Positions 55,095 through 64,000 of a stretch of 64,000 bases of DNA are shown here, in pieces (the stretch's first letter is position 1; each line of letters opens with the position of its first letter). Location of the stretch: the NCBI GenBank assembly GCA_017893485.1, contig CM030361.1, positions 309,543,724 through 309,607,723 on the forward strand, in the 5' to 3' direction. Below the pieces are notes generated by a model. The model did no database searches, was not told the DNA's origin, and worked only from the letters and a program-made list of their open reading frames with translations. Origin of the DNA: Hemerocallis citrina (Eukaryota; Streptophyta; Magnoliopsida; Asparagales; Asphodelaceae). The position numbers and the translations under genes are program-made.

Positions 55095-58000
55095 ATAGTC
55101 CACAGTTTCCGACCATTTTTGTGAAATTTTGTATTTAACTGTTTTAGCCTCAGTTGTGGGCTATAGTCCACAGTTTCCGGCCACTTTCGTGAAATATTGT
55201 ATTTGACTGTTTTAGCCTCAATTGTGGGTTATAGTACACTATTTTCGATCACTTTCATGGGATTTTGTATTTTACTATTTTGACCTTATTTTGGGTTACA
55301 TACCACAGTTTCTGACCGTTTTCGTGAAATTTTGTATTTGACAGTTTTAGCCTCATTTGTGGGCTATCGTCCACAGTTTTCGGCCACTTTCGTGAGAATT
55401 TTTACTTCGCACATTTTGTTGGCTATAGTACACTGTTTTCGATCACTTTCATGAGATTTCGTATTTTACTGTTTTGGCCTCATTTTGTGGGTTAAAGTTC
55501 ATAATTTCCGACCGATTTCATGAAATTTTGTATTTAACTATTTTAATCTCATTTGTGGGCTACAGTCCACAATTTTCGGACACTTTCGTGAGAATTATTA
55601 TTTTCCACATTTTTTGGGCTATAGTACACTGTTTTTGATCACTTTTATGACATTTCGTATTTTACTGTTTTGGCCTCATTTTGTGGGTTACAGTCCACAT
55701 TTTCCGACGGTTTTCGTGAAATTTTGTATTTGACTGTTTTAGCCTCATTTTATGGGCTATAACCCACAATTTTCAGACACTTTTGTGAGATTCTTTATTT
55801 CCCTCATTTTTTAGGGCTATAGTACACGGTTTTCAATCACTTTCATGAGATTTTGTATTTTATTGTTTTAGGGGTTATAGTCCACAGTTTCCGACCATTT
55901 TCGTGAGATTTTGTATTTGACTGTTTTAGCCTCAGTTGTGGGCTATAGTCCACTGTTTTCGGGAACTTTCGTGAGATTTTTTTATTTCCCACATATTGTG
56001 GGCTCTTTTCGATCACATTCATGAGATTTCGTATTTTACTGTTTTGGCCTCATTTTGAGGGTTATAGTACATAGTTTCTGACCGTTTTCTTGAAATTTTA
56101 TATTTGACTGTTTTAGCCTCTTTTGTGGGCCATAGTCCATAGTTTCCGGCCACTTTCGTGAGATTATTAATTTTCCCCCTTTTTGTGGGTTAGTTCCCTG
56201 TTTTTTATCATTTCATGAGATTTCGTATTTTACTGTTTTGGTCACATTTTGTGGGTTACAATCCACAGTTTCCAAACTTTTTTGTGAAATTTTGTACTTA
56301 ACTATTTTAGCCTCATTTGTGGGCTACCCACAGTTTTCGGGCACTTTCGTGAGATTTTTTATTTCCCTCATTTTGTGGGCAATAGTTCACTCTTTTCGAT
56401 CACATTCATGAGATTTCGTATTTTACTGTTTTGGCCTCATTTTGAGGGTTGTAGTCCACAGTTTCCGAACGTTTTCGTGAAATTTTGTATTTGACTGTTT
56501 TAGCCTCATTTGTGGGCCATAGTCCACAGTTTTCAGCCACTTTCGTGAAATTGTTAATTTTTCCTCTTTTTGTGGGCTAGTACACTGTTTTTTATCATTT
56601 CATGAGACTTCGTATTTTACTGTATGGGCCTCATTTTGTGGGTTATAATCCACAGTTCCAACCGTTTTCGTAAAATTTTGTATTTGACTGTTTTTGTCTC
56701 ATTTGTGGGATATAACCCACAATTTTTCGACACTTTCGTGAGACTTTTTTTTCCCTCATTTTGTGGGCTATAGTACACTGTATTCGATAACTTTAATGAG
56801 ATTTCGTATTTTATTGTTTTGGCCTCGTTTTGTGGATTATAGTCTATAATTTTCGACCGTTTTTGTGAAATTTTGTATTTGACTGTTTTAGCCTCAGTTG
56901 TGGGCTATTATCCACAGTTTTTGGCTACTTTAGTGAGATTTTTTATTTCGCAAATTTTGTGGGCTATAGTACACTGTTTTCGATCACTTTCATGAGATTT
57001 CGTATTTTACAATTTTGGCCTCATTTCGTGGGTTATGGTCCATAGTTTCTGACCGTTTTCGTGAAATTTTGTATTTGACTATTTTAGTCTCATTTGTGGG
57101 CTATTGTCCACAGTTTTCGGCTACTTTCTTGAGAATTTTTATTTCGCAAATTTTGTGGGCTATAGTATACTGTTTTCGATCACTTTCATGAGATTTCGTA
57201 TTTTACTGTTTTGACCTCATTTTGTGGGTTATAGTCCATAGTTTCTAACCGTTTTTGTGAAATTTTGTATTTGACTATTTTAGTCTCATTTTTGGGCTAT
57301 AGTCCACAGTTTTCGAGCACTTTCATGAGATTATTTATTTCCCTCATTTTGTGGGCTATAATTTACTCTTTTCGATCACTTTCATGAGTTTTCGTATTTT
57401 AATGTTTTGGCCTCATTTTGTGGGCTATAGTCCACAGTTTTCGGCCACTTTTGTGAGATTTTTAATTTTCGCTCTTTTGTGGGCTACACTGTTTTTTATC
57501 ACTTTATGAGATTTCGTATTTTACTGTTTTGGCCTCATTTTGTGGGTTATAGTTCACTGTTTCTGGCCATTTTTGTGAAATATTTTATTTGACTGTTTTA
57601 TTCTCATTTGTGGGCTATTGTCCACTGTTTTTGGCCACTTTCGTGACAATTTTTAATTCCCACATTTTGTGGGCTATTGTATACTATTTTATCACTTTCA
57701 TGAGATTTCGTATTTTACTGGTTTTGGCCTCATTCTGTGGGTTATGGTCCACAGTTTCCTACGGTTTTCATGAAATTTTGTATTTGACTATTTTTGCCTC
57801 ATTTGTGGACTATAGTCCACAGTTCTCGTGCACTTTCATGGGATTTCCTTCATTTTGTGGGCTATAGTTCACTGTTTTCGATCACTTACAAAAGATTTCG
57901 TATTTTACTGTTTTGGCCTCATTTTGTGGGTTACAATCCAATGTTTCCAACCATTTTCGTGAAATTTTGTATTTGACAATTTTAGCCTCATTTTGTTGGC

Positions 58001-61000
58001 TCTAACTCACAGTTTTCGGACACTTTCTTGAGATTTTTTATTTCCCTCATTTTGTGGGCTATAGTACACTGTTTTCGATCACTTTCATGAGATTTCGTAT
58101 TTTATAGTTTTGGCCTCATTTTGTGGGTTATAGTCCACAGTTTCCGTCAGTTTTCGTGAAATTTTGTATTTGACTGTTTGTCTCATTTGTGGGTTATAGT
58201 ACCCTGTTTTCGATCACTTTCATGAGATTTCATATTTTGCTGTTTTGGCCTCATTTTGTGGGTTATAGTCCACAGTTTCCGACCGTTTTAGTGAAATTTT
58301 GTATTTGACTATTTTAGTCCCATTTGTGTGCTATAGTCCATAATTTTCAGACAGTTTCGTGAGAATTTCCCACATTTTTGTGCTATAATACACAGTTTTC
58401 GATCACTTTCTCGAGATTTCGTATTTCACTGTTTTGGCCTTATTTTGTGGGTTACAGTCCATAGTTTCTGATGGTTTTAGTGATATTTTGTATTTGACTG
58501 TTTTAGCCTCATTTGTGGGCTATTGTCCATAGTTTTCGGGCACTTTCGTGAAATTTTTTCCCCTCATTTTGTGGGCTATAGTTCACTCTTTTCGATCACT
58601 TTCAGGAGATAGCGTATTTTACTGTTTTGGCCAGTTTCTGACTGTTTTCGTGAAATTTTGTATTTGACTGTTTTCGCCTCATTTGTGGACTATAGTCCAC
58701 AGTTTTCGGCCACTTTCGTGAGATTTTTAATTTTCCCTCTTTTTGTGGGCCCTACACTGTTTTTTTGTCATTTTCATGATATTTCTTATTTTACTGTTTT
58801 GGCCTCATTTTGTGGGTTATAATCCACAGTTTCCAACCGTTTTCATGAAATTTTGTATTTGACTGTTTTAGCCTTACTTGTGGGATATAACCCACAGTTT
58901 TCGGACACTTTCGTGAGATTTTTATTTCCCTCATTTTGTGGGCTAGAGTACACTGTATTCGATCACTTTCATGAGATTTCGTATTTAATTGTTTTGGCCT
59001 CGTTTTTTGGGTTATAGTCCAAAGGTTCCGACCTTTTTCGTAAAATTTTGTATTTGACTGTTTTAGCCTCGTTTGTGGGCGATAACCCACAATTTTCGTA
59101 CACATTAGTGAGATTCTTTATTTCCCTCATTTTGTGGGCTATAGTACACTGTTTTCGATCACTTTCATGACATTTCGTATTTTATTATTTGGGCCTCGTT
59201 TTGTGGGTTATTGTCCACATTTTCTGATTGTTTTTTTTGAAATTTTGTATTTGACTGTTTTAGCCTCACTAGTGGGCAATAATCCACAATTTTCGGCAAT
59301 TTTTGTGAAATATTGTATTTGACTGTTTTAGCCTCATTTGTGGGCTATAGTCCACAGTTTTCAACAACTTTCGTGAGAATTTTTATTTACCACATTTTGT
59401 GGGCTAGTACACTATTTTCAATCACTTTCATGAGATTTCGTATTTTACTGTTTTGGCCTCATTTTGTGGGTTGTAGTCCATAGTTTCTGACCGTTTTCGT
59501 GAAATTTTGTATTTGACTGTTTTAGTCTCATTTGTGGGCTAAAGTCCACAGTTTTCGGACACTTTCGTGAGAATTTTATTTCCCACTTTTTTTGGGCTAT
59601 AGTACACTGTTTTCGATCACTTTCATGACATTTCGTATTGTAGTGGTTTGGCCTCATTTTGTGGGTTATAGTCCATAGTCTCCAACGGTTTTCGTGCATT
59701 TTTGTATTGTTTGTTTTAGCTTCATTTGTGGGCTATATACCACAATTTTTAGGCACTTTCGTGAGATTTTTTATTTCCCTCTTTTTGTGGGCAATAGTTC
59801 ACTCTTTTCGATCACATTTAAGAGATTTCGTATTTTACTGTTTTGGCCTCATTTAGAGGGTTGTAATCCACAGTTTCCGACAGTTTTCGTGACATTGTTA
59901 ATTTTCCCTCTTTTTGTAGGCTTTTCGACCACTTTCATGAGATTTCGTATTTTACAGTTATGGCCTCATTTTGTGGGTTATAATCCACAGTTTCCAACCG
60001 TTTTCATGAAATTCTGTATTTGACTGTTTTAGCCTCACTTGTGGGATATAACCCACAGTTTTCGGACACTTTCGTGAGATTTTTATTTCCCACATTTTGT
60101 GGGCTATAGTACGTTGTAGTCGATCACTTTCATGAGATTTCGTATTTTATTGTTTTGACCTCGTTTTGTGGGTTATAGTCCAAAGTTTCCGACCTTTTTC
60201 GTGTAATTTTGTATTTGACAGTTTTAGCCTCGTTTGCGGGCTATAGTCCACGGTTTCCGGCCATTTTCGGAAAATATTGTATTTGACTGTTTTAGCCTCA
60301 TTGGTGCATTGTCCACAGTTTTCGGCCACTTTCGTGAGATTTTTTATTTCGCACATTTTTTGGGCTATACTACACTGTTTTCGATCACTTTCAAGAAATT
60401 TCGTATTTTACTATTTTGGCCTCATTTTGTGGGTTATAGTCCATAGTTTCCGACCGTTTCCATGAAATTTTGTATCTAACTGTTTTTGTCTCATTTGTGG
60501 GCCATAGTCCACAGTTTTCGGACACTTTCGCGAGAATTTTTATTTTCCACATTTTGTGGGCTATAGTACACTGTATTCGATCACATTCGTGAGATTTTGT
60601 ATTTTAGTATTTTGGCCTCATTATGTGGGTTACAGTCCAAGTTTCTGACGGTTTTCGTGGTATTTTGTGTTTGACTGTTTTAGCCTCATTTGTGGGCTAT
60701 TGTCCACAGTTTTCGGGCACTTTCGTGAGATTTTTTCCCCTCATTTTGTGGGCTATCACTCTTTTCGATCACTTTCAGGAGATTTCGTATTTTACTGTTT
60801 TGACCAGTTTCCGACTGTTTTCGTGAAATTTTGTATTTGACTGTTTTAGCCTCATTTGTGGGTTATAGTCCACAGTTTTCGGAGACCTTCGTGAGAATTT
60901 TTATTTCGCACTTTTTGTGGGCAGTACACTATTTTCGATCACTTTCATGAGATTTCGTATTTTACTGTTTTGGCCTTATTTTGTGGGTTACAGTCCACAG

Positions 61001-64000
61001 TTTCCGACGGTTTTCGTGATATTTTGTATTTGACTGTTTTAGCCTCATTTGTGGACTATTGTCCACAGTTTCGGACACTTTCATGAGATTTTTTCCCATC
61101 ATTTTGTGGGCTATAGTTCACTATTTTCGATCACTTTCAGGATATTTCGTATTTTACTGTTTTGGCCAATTTCCGACTGTTTTCGTGAAATTTTGTATTT
61201 TACTGTTTTAGCCTCATTTGTGGGCTATAGTCCAAAGTTTTCGGCCACTTTCTTGAGATTTTAAATTTTCCTTCTTTTGTGGGCTGCACGCTGTTTTTTT
61301 ATCACTTTCATGAGATTTCGTATTTTACTGTTTTGGCCTCATTTTTGTGGGTTATAGTCCACAGTTTCCGACCGTTTTCGTAAAATTTTGTATTTGACAG
61401 TTTTAGCCTCATTTGTGGGCTATAACCCACAGTTTTCGTACACTTTAGTGAGATTTTTTATTTCCCTCATTTTGGGGGCTATAGTACACTGTATTCGATC
61501 ACTTTAATGAGATTTTGGATTTTACTGTTTTGGGCTCGTTGTGGGTTATAGTCCACACTTTCCGGCCATTTTCGTGAAATATTGTATTTGACTGTTTTAG
61601 CCTCATTTGTGGGCAATTGTCCACATTTTTCGGCCACTTTCGTCAGAATTTTTATTTCGCAAATTTTGTGGGCTATAGTACACTGTTTTCGATCACTTTC
61701 ATGAGATGTCGTATTTTACTGTTTTGGCCTCATTTTCGTGTTTTAGTCCATAGTTTTCAACCGTTTTCGTGAAAATTTGTTTTAAATGTTTTAGTCTCAT
61801 TTGTGGGCTACACAGTTTTCGGACACTTTCGTGATAATTTTTATTTTTTTACATTTTTTGGGCTAAAGTAAACTGTTTTCGATCACTTTCAAGAGATTTC
61901 GTATTTTACTGTTTTGGCCTCATTTTGTGGGTTATTGTCCATAGTTTCCGATTGTTTTCGTGAAATTTTGTATTTGACTGTTTTAGTCTCATTTGTGGGC
62001 TATAGTCCACAGTTTTCAGACACTTTCGTGAGAATTTTTATTTTCCACATTTTCTGGGCTATAGTTCACACTTTTCGATGACTTTCATGAGATTTTGTAT
62101 TTAACTGCTTTAGCATCATTTTGTGGGTTATAGTCCACAATTTCTGTCCGTTTTCGTGAAATGCTATATTTGACGGTTTTGGCCTCATTTGTGGGCCATA
62201 ACCCACAGTTTTTGGACACTTTCGTGAGATTCTTTATTTCCCTCATTTTGTGGACTGTTTTCGATCACTTTCATGAGATTTCGTATTTTAGTGTTTTGGC
62301 CTCGTTTTGTGGGTTGTATTTGACTGTTTTAGCCTCAGTAGTGGGCTATAATCCACAGTTATTGGCAATTTTCGTGGAATATTGTGTTTGATTGTTTTAG
62401 CCTCATTTGTGGGCTATAGTTCACAATTTTCGGACACTTTCGTGAGTTTTTTATTTCCCACGTTTGGTGGGCTATAGTACATTGTTTTCGATCACTTTCA
62501 TGAGATTTCTTATTTTACTGTTTTAGCCTCATTTTGTGGGTTACAATCCATAGTTTTCGACGATTTTTTGTGAGATTTTGTATTTGACTGTTTTAGCCTC
62601 ATTTGTCGGCTATATAGTCAACAGTTTTCGGGCACTTCTGTGAGATTTTTTAATTCCCTCATTTTATGGGCTATAGTTCACTCTTTTCGATCACTTTCTT
62701 GAGATTTTGTATTTTATTGTTTTCGCCTCATTTTGTGGGTTATAGTCTACAGTTTCCGACTGTTTTCGTGAAATTTTGTATTTGAATGTTTTAGCCTCAT
62801 TTGTGGACTACAGTCCACAGTTTTCGGCCACTTTCATGAGATTTTAAATTTTCCCACTTTTTGTGGGCTATAGTACACTGTTTTTATCACTTTTATGAGA
62901 TTCCGTATTTTACAGTTTTGGCCTCATTTTGTGGGTTATAGTCCACAGTTCCGGCTATTTTCGTGAAATATTTTATTTGACTGTTTTAGCCTCATTTGTG
63001 GGCTATTGCCCACAGTTTTCGGCCACTTTCGTGAGAATTTTTATTTCCCACATTTTGTGGGCTATAGTTCATTGTTTTCGATCACTTCCACGAGATTTTG
63101 TATTAAACTGTTTTGGCCTCATTTTGTGGGTTACAGTCCACAGTTTCCATCGGTTTTCGTGATATTTTGTATTTAACTGTTTTATCCTCATTTGTAGGCT
63201 ATAGCCGACAGTTTTTGGGCACTTTCGTGAGATTTATTATTTCCCCCATTTTGTGGGATATATAGTTCACTCTATTCGATCGATTTCATATTTTATTGTT
63301 TTGGCCTCATTTTGTGGGTTATAGTCCACAGTTTCCAACCGTTTTCGTGAAATTTTGTATTTGACTATTTTAGCCTCATTTTGGGCTATAGTCCACAGTT
63401 TTCGGCCACTTTCGTGAGATTTTTAATTTCCCTCTTCTTGAGGGCTATAGTACACTGTTTTTTATCACTTTCATGAGATTCCGAATTTTACAGTTTTGGC
63501 CTCATTTTGTTGGGAATGGTGCACAGTTTCCGACTGTTTTCGTGAAATTATATAATTGACTATTTCAGCCTCATTAGTGGGCTACAGTCCACAGTTTTCG
63601 AGCACTTTCATGAGATTTTTTATTTCTCTTATTTTGTGGGCCAGAGTTCTCAGTTTTCGAGGGCCAGAGTTCTCTTATTTTTTGGCCTCGTTTTGTGTGT
63701 TATAGTCCACAGTTTCCGGCCATTTTCGTGAAATATTGTATTTGACTGTTTTAGCCTCATTTGTGGGCTATTGTTCACAATTTTCGGCCACTTTTGTGGG
63801 AATTTTTATTTCCCACATTTTGTGAGCTATATTACAAAGTTTTCGATCACTTTCATGAGATTTCGTATTTTACTGTTTTGGCCTCAATTTGTGGGTTACG
63901 GTCCACTGTTTCCGACGGTTTTCGTTATATTTTGTATTTGACTGTTTTAGCCTCATTTGTGGGCTATAGTCCACATTTTCATGCACTTTCGTGAGATTTA
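55095..64000. repeat. Satellite array, block 7 (to window end)
   Basis: About 8.9 kb of satellite, same orientation, running off the right edge. Perfect 18-bp palindromes occur at 57804-57821 and 58684-58701. I did not find the TTTGCCTGTTTGAGACTCAT variant that marks blocks 2, 4 and 5, so this side may be a different subfamily. Confidence 0.95.

Overview
This window looks like nuclear heterochromatin of a flowering plant, probably centromeric or pericentromeric. The evidence is a long tandem satellite array invaded by plant-type transposable elements: a Ty3/gypsy element of the Tat lineage with a second, archaeal-type RNase H, a hAT transposon with a plant-type GGGATGGC terminus, a Harbinger-like element with a TAA target duplication, and several very long solo LTRs. 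I see no host protein-coding gene, rRNA or intact tRNA. The sequence does not identify the species.

Layout. Satellite blocks, all in one orientation, occupy about 46% of the window: 1-1635, 3088-9346, 13575-15000, 30019-39769, 43544-44452, 51031-51806 and 55095-64000. The repeat is built from related subunits of about 58-69 bp, usually grouped in threes (about 196 bp), with two-subunit variants and hints of multi-kb superunits. Most subunits carry an 18-bp near-palindrome around CTATAG. Into this array are inserted: a truncated minus-strand LTR (1636-3087); a 4.2 kb plus-strand solo LTR (9347-13574); a 15 kb Tat-lineage retrotransposon (15001-30019); a 5'-truncated hAT element (39770-43543) that itself carries a 1.2 kb Harbinger-like element (40761-41956); a degraded LTR-type element (44453-51030) that itself carries a 2.75 kb solo LTR with a perfect CCCTT duplication (45568-48322); and a 3.3 kb minus-strand solo LTR with a perfect ATAGT duplication (51807-55094).

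The Tat element is the most informative part. Its 595-bp LTRs differ at only about four internal positions. Gag, protease, RT, degenerate RNase H, archaeal-type RNase H and integrase lie in one uninterrupted reading frame (15663-21404) broken only by three TAG codons. Downstream, pointing the opposite way, is what looks like a complete antisense gene: TATA box near 26840, ATG at 26647, a Transposase_28-like domain, introns with GT/AG borders, coiled-coil exons, and a poly(A) signal at 22508. It converges tail-to-tail on gag-pol, which has its own AATAAA at 21494. This antisense gene is also damaged (one TGA, one frameshift, one TAG). The 3' region carries a 110-bp tandem repeat and about five dispersed copies of a roughly 200-bp repeat.

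No gene in the window looks able to make a full product now. The hAT transposase frame is restored if the Harbinger-like insertion and one TAA are discounted, but it still has a TAG in place of a conserved Trp and lacks its 5' end. The strongest leads are the antisense gene and the dyad-bearing higher-order satellite.
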